This document shows, one piece after another, positions 1-11,306 of a DNA stretch of 64,000 bases. The notes under the pieces are model-generated. The model was not told the DNA's origin. It was given only the letters and a program-made list of their open reading frames with translations, and searched no databases. The DNA is from Metellina segmentata (Eukaryota > Arthropoda > Arachnida > Araneae > Tetragnathidae). The stretch is taken from NCBI GenBank assembly GCA_947359465.1, contig OX375881.1:123081967-123145966 (forward strand), in the 5' to 3' direction. Position 1 is the stretch's first letter. Each line of letters opens with the position of its first letter. The translations under genes were made by a program, and so were the position numbers.

Positions 1-199
1 ATCCGGACCATAAATTTCGCCCTCCCCTGAGATCTGAGGCAGGCAGCATTATGACTTAACTACACACGTACAATTTTTCAAATATGCATATACATACAAA
101 TTAACATAATCCCTAGGTTATAGCAAAGAACATATTCAATACAACAAGCTCAGTTTAAAGACACAGTAAATAAATATTTTTACAGGTACAGAAATCATA

Positions 200-736
200 A
201 AGCCTCACAAATTATGGGCACTAGCTTCATGGAAGCCTTTTTTTGTCAAAGGCCTTTCCCGCTCGTTGGCAAGAATCTTACGAATGTACATATTCGTCGA
301 TGTCTTTGTGACACCCCGGCCAGAAGAAATTCCGTGCCAATCGGTCACGTGACTTCGTCACTCCCAATTGTGAAGCCCCCACATTGTGACATAATTCCTT
401 CAATCTTTCCCGAAATACTTTAGGAACAACAATTAGTTTACGCTCTTCCTCCAAGTGCGTGTTTTGTATTCGGTACAGAATCCCGTTTTCAACAGAAAAG
501 AGATTCGATCCTACCCCTTCTTTTCTCTTTAGTCCTTCCCAAATGGCCTGAAGACTGCTGCAATCCATTTGTAACTTCCCCAACTCTCCCAGGTCACTAG
601 TCAACTTTTCATCCCCCGTTCCAGAGTCCTGGTTCAATTGTAGAAACCGTTGTTCACAGTCGGGAATATCGCTGTTAATGATTGCCGGGTCGTCCTCTTG
701 ACGTGTCCCCTTTTTTCTCACAGTAGACGATTGTAA
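200..736 (-). pseudogene. Integrase zinc-binding region of Gypsy copy A (broken)
   Basis: The minus-strand frame ending at 278 translates to a typical Gypsy integrase N-terminus: KLIVVPKVFRERL, then an HHCC-like stretch (LGVTKSRDRLARNFFWPGCH, DEYVHS). The usual first His is disturbed (LCHNVGASQLG). A stop follows at about 278, but the family's continuation (SCQRAGKAFDKK, then KLVPIICEAL in a shifted frame) is readable down to about 200. The catalytic core (DDE) is absent, so the segment cannot encode a working integrase. The part of this frame upstream of 737 lies inside the Harbinger insertion and is not retroelement sequence. Confidence 0.8.
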
Positions 737-1029
737 AGGCTTGTGTCCACGAGTGAGAAAACTTGCGCGAGTTTCCTGCGAGATCCGATCTCGCACGTGT
801 ACACAGCCTTGCAAGTCCCCAGGCGAGAAATTCTCAGATCTCGCAGCAACGCTCGCGCGAGACATAAAATTTCCCGTGTACACAAGCTGTGCGATTTTTC
901 TCGCCGAGTTCCAGTCAGTTGGAAATATTTTCTCTTGTTGCTGCGAGTTTTCGGCCGCTAAAAGGACTTCCATATCTGTTTTCAATGAATTGTTCGTGTG
1001 GGGATCTTGTTGGAAACTACAAAGGGCCA

Positions 1030-2085
1030 ACCTGAATTATGTAATCCGAATCCAAGAAAAACTGTATTGGTGCGGATTCCGTCCACGATGGGCCTATTAT
1101 GCAGCAATGATGTTTCTTGTGCCATTCATGATGCCCAAAGAAGCGATAAATACAGATGACAGAGTGGTAAGTTTTGTGTTTTATTTTTTGTAAACTAGGT
1201 TATAATTGTTTTGGTCATCGCTCTCTTTTCAAAGTTATTTTTATCACCCCATCAGTCTTATCAAATTTTATAGAAAAAAGTTTTTTTAAGTAAAGAAATT
1301 TATGACAAAATTTTTTGAATGATCCATTGAAATAAGTTTGTTCAATTTTTTTTCGTTCACTAATATATTTATCACAGCTTGAGTTTGCTATCTTTTTAAT
1401 GGAATCAATTTTTTGTGCTATTTACAACATTTTTCATGTCAATACCTGAATTGTTACACTAAATAATTACTTAAGTAAATAAACTGAAAATCACAAAGGA
1501 GGACTTATGTCAAATAATAGAATACCAGAAGAATCGTATACAAAAATTGATGTAGGTAATACATTCAGGGCTGTCTAAATTTCACTTATTCATAAAAGCA
1601 AAATTTGACGAGACGAAGAAATGAAAGATAAAAAATAATAATTTAACAGAAAGAATCTTTAAACTTTTTGGTACATCTGTCTTGGCAGCAAAACCAATTA
1701 TTCTTTTGGTCAAATTCATGCCTCAAAAGTAATAATTTGTCTATAAAATTAAATTAGCTAGAATAGCTGTTTTAAGATATAGTTTAAAATGGTCGAAATA
1801 TGAACAATGACTGTATGCTTAATCGTGTTCATTAAAATTTCAGAAAGTACATTATTATTTTCTCCAGAAACCACAAGAGAAAATGCCTTCCCCCCAGAAA
1901 GAAGACGAGGACCGCCTTACAAACGTTGATAGACAAGGTGTACCGAAAAGCTGCTACTGCAGATAACTGGGAAATTTTCAGACATTTTGTTGCTTCAGAG
2001 TTGCGACAGATACAATCTCCAATGCTGTGGAGTGCAACAAAGCTCTCCATTTAGAGACTGCTGCTGGAAGCCAGTGAAAATGATG
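1030..2085 (+). pseudogene. MADF/Myb-like accessory protein remnant of the Harbinger element
   Basis: Two exon-like pieces are readable. The first ends in a strong donor, G|GTAAGT at 1166/1167, and encodes RPRWAYYAAMMFLVPFM...INTDD, like the end of a MADF DNA-binding domain. The second starts after TTTCAG at 1843 and runs in the frame giving WEIFRHFVASELRQIQSP, then a TAG at 2052 followed in frame by RLLLEASEND. That C-terminal pattern is common in the MADF-type second protein of animal Harbinger elements. The N-terminal half of the MADF domain is missing and the TAG truncates the tail, so it is probably dead. The family assignment is from memory. Confidence 0.5.
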
Positions 2086-2089
2086 AAAA

Positions 2090-4740
2090 TTGTACTATAA
2101 TAGAACATATAGAATAAATTCTGTATTAGGATATTGGTGTTTCTCTACTAATGTTCTGTTACCTACTTTTATTTTGCATGTATTAGGTATAATAGAGTAT
2201 ATAGATATTCCATAGCGAGTTTCTGGCCAAAATGAAGTCAAAAAAATTATACGTTATTCTTAAAAATTTCATTCAGATTATCAATTACATCATCCATATT
2301 CCTCAACTATTGATGGTTAAATTAATTGTAATTTCAGTGTTATAATTCTAGTTTTCGGTATAAATATGTTGTGCAATCAGAGTAATTGTTACTTTTAAAG
2401 GAGACTAATATTTGTAAGCAAGAGCTATGGTTGTGTGTGCTTTATTTATCTTGGATAATGGTAGATGAAAAATAAAAGTAAGTTTTATTCGACAAGTTTA
2501 ATTTTTTCAAGTATTATTTTGAATTTTTTAAACAAAGTTTTTTTTTTTTTTTTTGTGTAAATCAATCTTGCAAAAATTCTGTTTTGACACAACTTTAGTA
2601 TAAAAATAATATGTGCCTTAAATCTTTTTGCTTATAAAGTTTGCTTTTTCATAAAATGTTACATGCATATTTCCCATGACAGAATATTTATAAATTAATC
2701 ATAATTTGACACCTCAAATGAGTACTGAGCTGTATGGAGTTAGCTAAGTTTGGTACTCTGTATATTTATAAGAAATGTGACAATTTTGTTTACAAATTAG
2801 TTATAATTATATTACAAGGAAAATTAACATAAATTTGTATAAAATTTATCTAGTCTCTTATACAAAGTTGCAAGTTCTAGAAAAAGGCTGAGTAAACATC
2901 AATCATGCATTTTTTTTTCAATTAGTGCTGTTGTACTGCCAAGTTTAGTTGTTCTTAAGAAGGCGCATAACCATTTACTTCGGCTCAAAATACATGAAAA
3001 CAATAATAACCGTATTTGTTAAGTATAACAGTTTAATTCATTATTTAGTATTTTGTTTTCCTAAAGAGAACTTTAAAAAATGAATAACTAATTAATTGGA
3101 TGTATAGTGAGTGTATGGGTTCAAGGATTAATATTTGGCAAATAAAAAATATCTACAGATTAGTTAAAAATTATCTAATTCATAGAATCCTCCAAAATGT
3201 TATCAAGAAAATCAACATAAATCAGAGAACACGCAGCAACTCAAAGTATAATTTTTATACTGTCACGAATAACTGCAGAACTCAAAATGTGTCAATAAGA
3301 ACCGCGCGCGCGCGCGCGCGCGCGATTCAATCTCGTGAAATCTATAAAAAGTAAGCTTAAAAAACAACATATTTAATTCAATTTTTATAACAATAGGGGA
3401 GAAAGGGCTACTGTGGACTTGAATAATTCTGCTATTTATGAGTAAAAATTTCTGCAAAATAGCAACATTGATATAAACTCCCATGTGCAGTTGCATGACA
3501 ATTCACTTGATAGTCGAGTAACACTATATAAAACAAGGTTTTCATAGTGAAAAAGTAAGTTCCTGATTCATTTTTTTAATTACTAGATTAGACTATTTTA
3601 ATTCAAATTTTTTTAAAAGGTGATAGTATGTTTAAATGAATATATATTACATCCCAAAAGAGTGGTGAGACGGATGGGGTGTTCCACCAAGTAAGAAAGA
3701 AATGAATACTTATTCAATAGCTCTATTTTGATATTCGCTTTTGTTCTACATGATTTTAATTAAAAGGAGTAGGCCTAAATAAACAAATAGCTCCATGGGG
3801 CTACTGTGGGCATCTCCACACTAGCTCCATTTAGCTTTCAGTGGTAAAACCATGGGTTAAATATTACATTTTAGGCTACTTAATCATTAAATAAGATTGT
3901 TTGTGTGAAAAAAATTTTGTCACAAATAATTACAATTTTTACTCTGAAGCTTTTGTGTATAAAATTAAATTAATTTTCGTGAAAATGTTAAATTAATTTA
4001 CAAGGAAATGTATTGTTTTTACACACATAGCAACTCTTCGAGGCAGAGTGAATCTTTCTTTTCCCAGATGTAAAGGACGTATCACAAATCTCAGGAAATG
4101 AAATTGTAATTATTACCATTACCAGATGTTGCTGGTAGCATAATTCGCACTGCATCTCAGTTGACATTTAATTTGGATTTATCTAATTACATTGCAAAAT
4201 AGGACAATTTCATTTCTATATTAAAATCATTTTCCCACTAAATGAAACTTAAAAATAGCTTTATATTGTGTTGATTTGTCTTTGAAGTAGATTCTATAAT
4301 ATAATGCAGTTCCTAATTAAGAATATACTGGGCTTAACATTCATTAAATATGCTTTAAGATAAACCCTTATAAGGAACTATACTGTTTGGTTAAAATTAA
4401 TTTCATTATGGTTTTACACATACTTTCATGAGTTGTATTTACATTGTATAATCAGAATTCTACCTTGTCCAAAAACACAATTTTTTAAATAAAAAAAAGA
4501 TTATTAAACAACTATACTGTGCTAAATGCTTTCAATATGAACCAAAATAAAAGCACATTATTGTAAAAAAAAATAGTTCATCTATGTCAAAAACGTTATT
4601 TAGTATACTATTTGCCAAATTCATAAAAATTGTTTACATTATCCCCATTCTTCCCTACTGTAAATAAATACGAAATATAGCAGAAATTGGCCGTAGCCTT
4701 TTGTTTGCGAGAATCCATGTTTGATAGTGATTTATTTCCT
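2090..4740. other. AT-rich interior of the Harbinger element without readable genes
   Basis: No ORF above about 85 codons and no conserved protein motif. It contains homopolymer runs (for example T runs near 2529) and a short (CG)n tract at 3302-3324. The autonomous element's transposase gene may have been here and been lost. Confidence 0.6.
3302..3324. repeat. (CG)n microsatellite
   Basis: About eleven uninterrupted CG dinucleotides in a strongly AT-rich setting within the Harbinger interior. Alternating CG can adopt Z-form DNA. No function is implied. Confidence 0.9.
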
Positions 4741-4941
4741 AGTTTGGGCGCGCAGTAACAAATTTCTCGCGCGGTTGCCGTTGGCTTCCGTGGACACAGC
4801 TAAGCGAGATGTCCGCGAGAAAACTCGCGCCTCTTTTTGGCGAGAAAAGTTGCAGCATTATCGGCGCGTCGTGGACACAGTCAAGCAAGTATCTCGCGCG
4901 AGACTCGCGCAATTTTTCTCGCTCGTGGACACAGGCCTTAA

Positions 4942-5690
4942 GGATGGGTTATCGGTTCAATCCATTTCAACCAAACTTGGGATTTTCTCAGCGTTGCGTT
5001 TGTTTACGCTTACTTTGTGAACGCGTAAATGCATTGATTTCCTCTAATTTGCCCCTTTTCCTCGCGTTTTCGCGAATCAGCTCATACGTGCGATTTCCCA
5101 AAATGTATTTATCTTGGTTGAAGGCGTTTTCAAACACCGCAGCCTTTGTAGTGACCCGGCCAAAATAACCCTCTAATTCAATTTTTGCTACCGGTACGCA
5201 CTTTGGCTGAACAACAAGAGGTTGTTTCAAAAATACAACCTCACAGGTAAATGTTCCGGTAGGAGCATATTTTTGGGCTACCAGATCGAATGTTGCCAAG
5301 GAATCCCTCAGAATGGTAATTGGGAACACATTTACTTTTGCAGACCTCAAATATGGCCTCAACCATTTTTCGACATCTTCGGGAGACTCAATATTATTTA
5401 TGGGCTCTGATCCCCTTCTCTTGAGCAGCGGGCAATTTGGCCTCAAATGCTCTTCGAAATTAGAGTTATAACACCTAGGTGTTTTTCGTCTCTCAAACTC
5501 TTAAAATTTTTTTTCTTCAAAGGAATTTGATCATCTGTGCGGAGCGGCATAAAGCCATTCGTTTGTTTTCCCGAAATTTTCCTTCCCCATATTTTTAAAA
5601 TGTCCCTCAATTGGTTTCCGCACCTGAATTTCCTTCTTTTTGTGCTGATGCACAGATTCATAACGGTCTCATATTTCCGCTAATTCTGTC
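4942..5690 (-). pseudogene. Protease-proximal pol region of Gypsy copy A (broken)
   Basis: The minus-strand frame 5446-4988 (152 aa) contains VPVAKIELEGYFGRVTTKAA and YILGNRTYELI, then a basic tail (TRSQSKRK). From memory, this pattern lies between protease and integrase in arthropod Gypsy polyproteins. No clear D-T/S-G active site is readable upstream, in 5450-5690. After removing the Harbinger insertion, the sequence runs directly into the integrase zinc-binding region with one stop and one frame change, and no reverse transcriptase lies between. Inactive. Confidence 0.6.
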
Positions 5691-6459
5691 GGGGATACAA
5701 TATCACCCCACTCATCTAAGAAATGTTCGCGAACGTCGCTATTGGCTCGCCTTTTAATCTGGTCCGCAATCATGAGTTTTTTTAGACCCTCGAAAGATTC
5801 AATCTTTAACCCTTTAATCCATCCCTCCAGATAACTCTGCAATTCGTATGAAAAATCGACCCATCTCGAATTTGCCTTTCGAGTGTGCTGTACGAATTTT
5901 TATCTGAAGGTTTCAGGGCTCAATTTGAATCTTTCTAATAGAATTTGTTTAGCACGTTTATAGTGTCGTGAGTTTTGTTCTGACTCACGCAAAACTATCT
6001 GCCCTATTTCCAGTGGTAATATAGATAACAGTTGTGATGCCCATTCTGACTCAACAATCCCTATATTCTTTGCCTGAAGCTCAAACATATTTAGGTATAA
6101 GCTTATGTCGGTCTTCTCTAGGTTAAACTTAGGCATCATCTTTTTCATCTCCGGGGAAGTTCTCCTTAGAGATTGCTCAAATGGATTTTAGTACATTCCC
6201 TACTGTTATTAATATTTGTAATTCTTAATCTTTCTAACTCGTAATTCCTTTCTTGTTTCCGTTCGTCTCTCTCTAATTCCCTTTTTTTCTCTTCCTGGAT
6301 CATCTCTAACATAGCCTTTGTGCATTATTCATCATAATCTACATTTTTCCTAATTAACTTTATGATTTCACTCTTATTCATTTCGGACCCGACACGAATT
6401 CCTAGGTCTTCCGCGGGAAGAATTAAATCATTTTTTAAAGCTCTGGCTAAGTAGGTCAT
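5690..6459 (-). pseudogene. Gag-like gene of Gypsy copy A (broken)
   Basis: The best start is the ATG at 6459 (MTYLARALKNDLILPAEDLG). It gives a short N-terminal helical region with a SAP-like feel (MNKSEIIKLIRK) and then an early TAA at about 6325. Further down, the frame 6148-5900 has MPKFNLEKTDISLYLNMFEL and WASQLLSILPLE...ILLERFKLSPETF. These match the same Gag positions in copy B (KVDEIVLYLKNFE; LLGVLP; LLLKRYKLNPEQ). The two copies therefore belong to related lineages. Several stops and frameshifts are present, so no product is expected. Confidence 0.75.
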
Positions 6460-6699
6460 GGTTCAACTCAAGAATTACTTGCAATACACAGAAAATATAA
6501 TAATTTAAACTAATTACTCTCAACAAAGTTCACATTTAACCTATATCACATTCAATAGCCAAGCTAAATATGTATCTCTTCACAAAGAACAACAGTCAAA
6601 ATTTAAGGGAAATTAATTAAACACACATTTATAATCGCAACAAAAGAAACATGCAGCCCCAGAACTCAGTAGAAAAACGAAAATCAAGGGTACTCACAG

Positions 6700-6975
6700 A
6701 TTCGACTATCAGGTACGATGGCGCTGACAAATGTAGGAGGTAAATTTTTATGACGAACGCACTGCACTCAGGAACTACGGCACACATAGACGTAGTTGGT
6801 AGATATTGAAGGACACTCTGTTGCACTGCCTTGAATATCAGGAACGATGGTGCTGGCACATAGAACTGGAAACTACGCTGACGAAGATACTGTTGCACCG
6901 CTTCACGATCACTAACGATGGCGCTGGCACATAGAACTGGAAACTACGCTGACGAAGATTCTGTTGCACTAGCCA
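6700..6975. repeat. Tandem duplication in the leader of Gypsy copy A
   Basis: Two ~68-bp units at about 6847-6914 and 6915-6980 share a nearly identical core (GCTGGCACATAGAACTGGAA, then ACTACGCTGACGAAGAT). A more diverged third unit is suggested at about 6715-6800 (ACGATGGCGCTGACAAATG). They lie between gag and the putative LTR, in untranslated leader sequence. Confidence 0.75.
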
Positions 6976-7117
6976 ACGATCTGGAATCCTACAGGACCGG
7001 ACGGTTTTAAACGATGCACGATTGTGTTAACTCAGGAATAGTGATATCACAAACCGAAAGAATCTTCAAGTGGCGGGATCGAATCAACACCGCTGCCAAC
7101 ACTTTATATTCTATTGC

Positions 7118-7735
7118 TGTGACGTTATGCCCAGACAAACATAGAATATTTTTAGAATAAAAATCTATTTATTTTATCTTGGATAGATAAAATATTACTT
7201 TACACTTTTTACATGAAGGAATGCAGTTTCAAAACTGAGGAGAGTGAAAATCATCAGTCGTTTAGAGGCACAGAGATCTATCACAGATCATACGAAAGAG
7301 GCACACCGTAAGCTCTCTCCAAAAGTCCGACTCAGAAGTCCAGAAAGTCTATTGCAGACCCCTTCTTATAGCCGACCCTACAGCTGGGGAGAAATTCCTT
7401 ATCGTTAGAGTACGGATCAAAGGAACCGACTGGCTCGTTTGTCGGTCAGTCCAAAAATGTCCGGACTCGCAGACACATTCCGGTCCCACGAGATACTACC
7501 TACGGGGCTAAACAGCATAGAATCCCAGAGATGGTCCACAAAGAAGCGGCCTGCTTCAATAGAATCCTTTCCCATGGGTGTCCCTCTACAATAACCCTTA
7601 AAGGGTGTGGATCTCACCACAACGTATGCCCGAGACGGAACTCGTTTCCCCACCACGCTGTACAAAGGTCAGGGAGAGGAGAGTTATTTAACGTCAGTGG
7701 CTTAATCCCCTTGGAGTAATAGAGCTTTTAGGTAC
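7118..7735 (-). repeat. Possible 5' LTR of Gypsy copy A
   Basis: In copy B, gag starts about 770 bp from the LTR edge. The same spacing from the copy A gag start falls near 7118, where the sequence begins TGTGACG. Just inside this point the minus-strand leader has AAAGT...GAAGATT elements also seen next to the copy B LTR. The outer boundary is a guess and no partner LTR is visible, so this rests on spacing alone. Confidence 0.3.
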
Positions 7736-9750
7736 CGTATATAAGAATCGCCGTATCTCATATGTGTACTGGGTGAGAAACAATCATGCTGACCAGTGAA
7801 ACTTGACCTGAAACTTAATATTCCTTCGGAAAATCCGCTATAGAACACAAGGAGACGATTTACATGATTTTGAAAACGATATATTTGAACAAAAAGGACT
7901 TTACGCGTATTTACATAGGCATACAAGAAAGCACAACCGTTCGTACAAAAATCTACATGGAAAAATTTTAACATCGAAAGTTTTTTTTCTTCTTGCGAGA
8001 GCATAAACTATGCGCAGCAAAGCGCATAAACGATAACAGACTCGCATTCGTGACATTTGTGTTAAACACAGATTAAATGGATCATGCAAAGTTTCGACTA
8101 CGCTAGCAACAGCAATGTACATGTAGAGCTGTGTAATTAAAAAACTGTCAAGAGACGCACATATTAATGTAAAGATTCAACTCTCAGAAAGTGCCATTTT
8201 ATTCAACAGAATCCGGTTTCCTTGACCACATAGACCAATTTTAATGTGCTGATCTGTCTTATCTATAACAAATTGTATCCGGTGTGCGTCATGCACTACA
8301 GCAGTGGTCGATGTCGACCCCCAGAGGTCGATACATTGTTAGCGGTCGTTTCGGACAGAGCGTTCTATAAAATATTTAAGACATCTTTGTATGGATAATA
8401 TTAACAAGTACATCTAATTTTCTATTTTATCTATCCATCCTATCAAATATATAATGCTAAGAAGGACGTAAAAATCGAAAACGTATATGACATTAAACCT
8501 ATATAATCTATATAAATAAGAATGGAGTGTTTGTTAATACATTGAATATTTTCGACCCACTTCAAGTTTTCTATCCGTTTTGAACCCTTCTGATGCCAAA
8601 TTCGCTTCTTGCGCGTTTGGTGTATGTATGTATGTGCCCTATACACGTCCACATGGTTTAATATATCTTCATTGAAATTTGTATACAGTGAGTATTTATA
8701 TCTTCATTTAGTGAGTGCTTTTGGTTGCGAAAGTCTTTCTGTTTTATGTTCGATTTTGTGTTTGTGTGTTTGTGCAGGCATCACATGAATTTTATTCCAG
8801 AAATTTGATTTCAATGTGTTAAATCTTATGCATTATCTATTAGTTCAGCGAAGATAATCTTAAACATTTCTATATTGTTATATTTAGATGCGCATGCTAA
8901 AACACCTGAGTAAGAATACTTAAATCAACCATAATTTGGTAGTTTTGGAAAAATTGGAATGTATATTGAGTATTACGATTACTTTTATTTGCTTTACCAG
9001 TACTGCTGAAAAACCAATTAATATTTTTTAAATTTGTTTTTTTATGGAATTTTTTTTCTGATATTTTGAGTTTTCTTTTTGTTCTTTGCGCAATATTAAC
9101 TATTTCCGAATATTTGGGACAGACGATATTTTTCAACGAAATTGAAACGGAAACTCGTGTTTCTTTCGCTCTGAATTAATTTCGCATTTCTAAATTGTGT
9201 GCACTTTTTAGTTGTAAGTTGTGGCAACTGCGAGATTAAGAAATATAAAGTAATCGCAAATTATTATCTTTAGAATAACTTTTTCCCTACTTCTTTTATT
9301 TTGCTTTATTTCGTTGTTTATTCTTTTGTTTTCTGTTTTAAATATTTATTATTTTAATAAATTGGTTTTTCCTTTTTATCACATGCTACACCACCACAAA
9401 GTATTCGACTTAAAGTGGCTGGTAAGTCAGAATAAAGCACATTTTAAGTGTAACTATGCCATTTCTGAAAGAATAATACCGTTATTGAAAGAATAATAAT
9501 GTTTAAAAAAATCCAAACTAGAACTTTTAAACCATTAAAAAATTCTTTGTCACATAATAGGTGTTAAAATATTATTTTGTACTATGAAAAACGTATGTCA
9601 TTATATATTTTTATAATATCTTCTATCTAGAGTAAACCAATTTAAACCGAGTAAGGTCGGGTATTTTGCTAGCAATATATAAAACACACAATAAACACTA
9701 ATTATAAAATAAACAATCTATAAAGCGTCTTTTTTGCTTTTCCAATTGCA
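7736..9750. other. Unassigned AT-rich stretch
   Basis: No coding region or element boundary could be supported. A terminus-like string near 9647-9680 (ACCGAGTAAGGTCGGGTATT, then TTGCTAG) resembles the hairpin-plus-CTAG end of a Helitron-type element, but no partner end was found. Confidence 0.4.
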
Positions 9751-10534
9751 CGAGGGTCGTTCACAAAGTAATACCCATTTGAGAATGCGCACCACTTTGA
9801 CAGTGGCAGGAGCACCGGTCAAGGTCAACTTGTTTTAGTGACTCGTCTGCGAACTGTTTACTGAATTACATCGCATTATAATGTTAATTGTTGTTTTGAT
9901 ACCCAAACAAACTGTCCAAGGATATCGGGAGTGCCGAAATGTTAAGTTATGTTTGTGATCCAATTTCTAATCACAAAAAATCCGCGACCAAACGAAATTT
10001 ATCGTAAAATTAAAGCAGTGTGTGTTGATGTGATGGATGAATCCTGTGTGCGTCGTCGGTGCCGAAATTTTAATGAGGGAAGAGAGAACGTCCACGATGC
10101 GAAGCGATGTGGTCGCCCGTGTCATTACGGATGAGCTTGTCAAATCTGTCGACACATTCATCAAACATTATCGGCGTGACTACGGATGAAATTCATGATA
10201 CATTTTCACACGTGTCTCGCACTATCATTTACGAAGTGGTATTAGGTCACCTAGAATTCAGAAAACAAATTGTGCAAAGTGGGTGCTACGCATGCTCAAT
10301 GACGACCACAAAAGCTTAAAGATGTTACTGCTAACCTCAATGGACTTCCGTCAGAGAAGTATGACGCTGGTATTAAGAAGTTCGTCACAAGAAACGACAC
10401 ATGTTTAAATTTGTGAGGGGACGATGCAGAACTGTAGTATAAGGTATAAAAATGTAAGATAAAAAGTAGGGTTAAAAATTTTACTTTGTCTGTATTTTAT
10501 ATAAAAACGGGTATTACTTTCCAAACGACCCTCG
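9751..10534 (+). mobile_element. Internally deleted mariner element
   Basis: The left terminus CGAGGGTCGTTCACAAAGTA and the right terminus read inward, CGAGGGTCGTTTGGAAAGTA, form inverted repeats of about 28 bp. Between them a short plus-strand relic reads like the N-terminal helix-turn-helix of mariner transposase (RRCRNFNEGRENVHDAKRCG...) and then EIHDTFSHVSRTIIYEVVLG in another frame. A C-terminal scrap follows (YDAGIKKF...) before the right terminus. The catalytic domain is missing, so this 784-bp copy is non-autonomous. Confidence 0.85.
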
Positions 10535-10754
10535 TAGTCATGTAATGGCGAAATAGAGGGAGTTGATAAGAAGTCAAGAAACCCTTAAGGGGGGCGATGG
10601 TCGGAAGTTTGGCGAACCCTGCTCCACACCTTAGCGTAATGAGTACTATTACGTGTTCATAACAGTCCGTTTTATGTTCTCTCATGGCATCCAAGTTCGG
10701 AACGCCAACAAAAAGTCGTTATCTAAACTTAATGAAAATGATAGGTGGGTAATT

Positions 10755-11050
10755 TCATCAGAGTAAAAATGGAGCAACACAAAGGTCTATTTGAGTCATA
10801 TCAGGATTAAACCCTAAGGTATCCGAGTAGAAAACAAAATAATTTTTAAACATGGTCAGATGACGAGGTCAAACCTGAGCTGCCAACCCACTCTACAAAC
10901 TTCCACACCACGCCAACATGAAGACATTTGAGACTACGACAGATTGAACGTGCACTAACTCCCTTTGTCCACGACAACCTCTGACTGGATTTGAAAAAAG
11001 AACACTGCGGTTGTTAATCCGTTGGTCTTCCAACCGGGCTACCGTGTCTA
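10755..11050 (-). repeat. tRNA-derived SINE, family 1 (near full length)
   Basis: Read on the minus strand, the head is tRNA-like (ACGGTAGCCCGGTTGGAAG, an A-box-like stretch, with a degraded B box). A body of about 200 bp follows that recurs at 35.8, 37.4, 39.9, 49.0, 57.6 and 62.5 kb (conserved pieces: GCACGTT-AATCTGTCGT, GTGTGGAAGTTTG, CAGCTCAGGT-TGACC). The 3' end carries TGTTGCTCCA. Confidence 0.75.
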
Positions 11051-11116
11051 GTTGCTTGTAAACCACTAGAAGAGTTCATAAACCATAGTTTTCCAAGTAG
11101 ATAGGCACTATTTTAA

Positions 11117-11185
11117 TTAATGGCGCACTGAAGCAATACAATGGGCTATTGGCAAAGATTCGGGATCCAACCCAAAGGAACAGAT
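11117..11185 (-). repeat. SINE family 1, 3' fragment
   Basis: On the minus strand it shows the family 3' end: a GGATCCCGAAT-like stretch, then GCCAATAGCCCATTGT, ending in GTGCGCC. Only about 70 bp of tail remains. Confidence 0.6.
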
Positions 11186-11306
11186 ATCAGGAAAATGTAA
11201 TTGGTAACCACTTTCAAATGACGAGCAAATGATTTGGAGTAACTGAAAAGCGGAAAATATTATGAGATCCGTAACCATGGCATTGGAGTTTGGTCCTTTT
11301 TTACTA

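Larger units (their letters stand above)
737..4938. mobile_element. PIF/Harbinger-type DNA transposon inserted in Gypsy copy A
   Basis: The terminal inverted repeats match for about 40 bp. The right end read inward is AGGCCTGTGTCCACGAGCGA; the left is AGGCTTGTGTCCACGAGTGA. A 3-bp TAA direct repeat flanks the element (734-736 and 4939-4941), as expected for PIF/Harbinger (TWA targets). The subterminal regions (about 740-960 and 4745-4930) are GC-rich and carry repeated GTGTCCACG/GTGGACAC and TCTCGCGCGAG motifs, which may be transposase-binding repeats. The interior is AT-rich. It holds a MADF-like gene remnant but no recognisable DDE transposase, so the copy is non-autonomous. Confidence 0.85.
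1..7735 (-). mobile_element. Degenerate Ty3/Gypsy retrotransposon, copy A, split by a Harbinger element
   Basis: Gag-like, protease-region and integrase zinc-binding segments lie in order on the minus strand at about 6459-5700, 5446-4988 and 736-220. A 4.2 kb DNA transposon (737-4938) separates the last two. All reading frames are broken by stops and frameshifts, so this is an old copy. No reverse transcriptase or RNase H motif is visible anywhere. The left end of the element probably lies beyond the window. A purine-rich tract on the minus strand at about 24-37 could be the polypurine tract. The right end, beyond 7118, may be the 5' LTR, but the second LTR is not in view. Confidence 0.8.

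Noticed and set aside
278..1030. A single 250-residue protein read from the minus strand
   Set aside because: Its first ~98 residues come from the Harbinger insertion's left end and the rest from Gypsy integrase, so it is a chance fusion across an insertion boundary.
4721..5168. Plus-strand open frames of 99 and 119 codons
   Set aside because: They lie over the Harbinger right terminus and the reverse strand of the Gypsy pol relic. No motifs.
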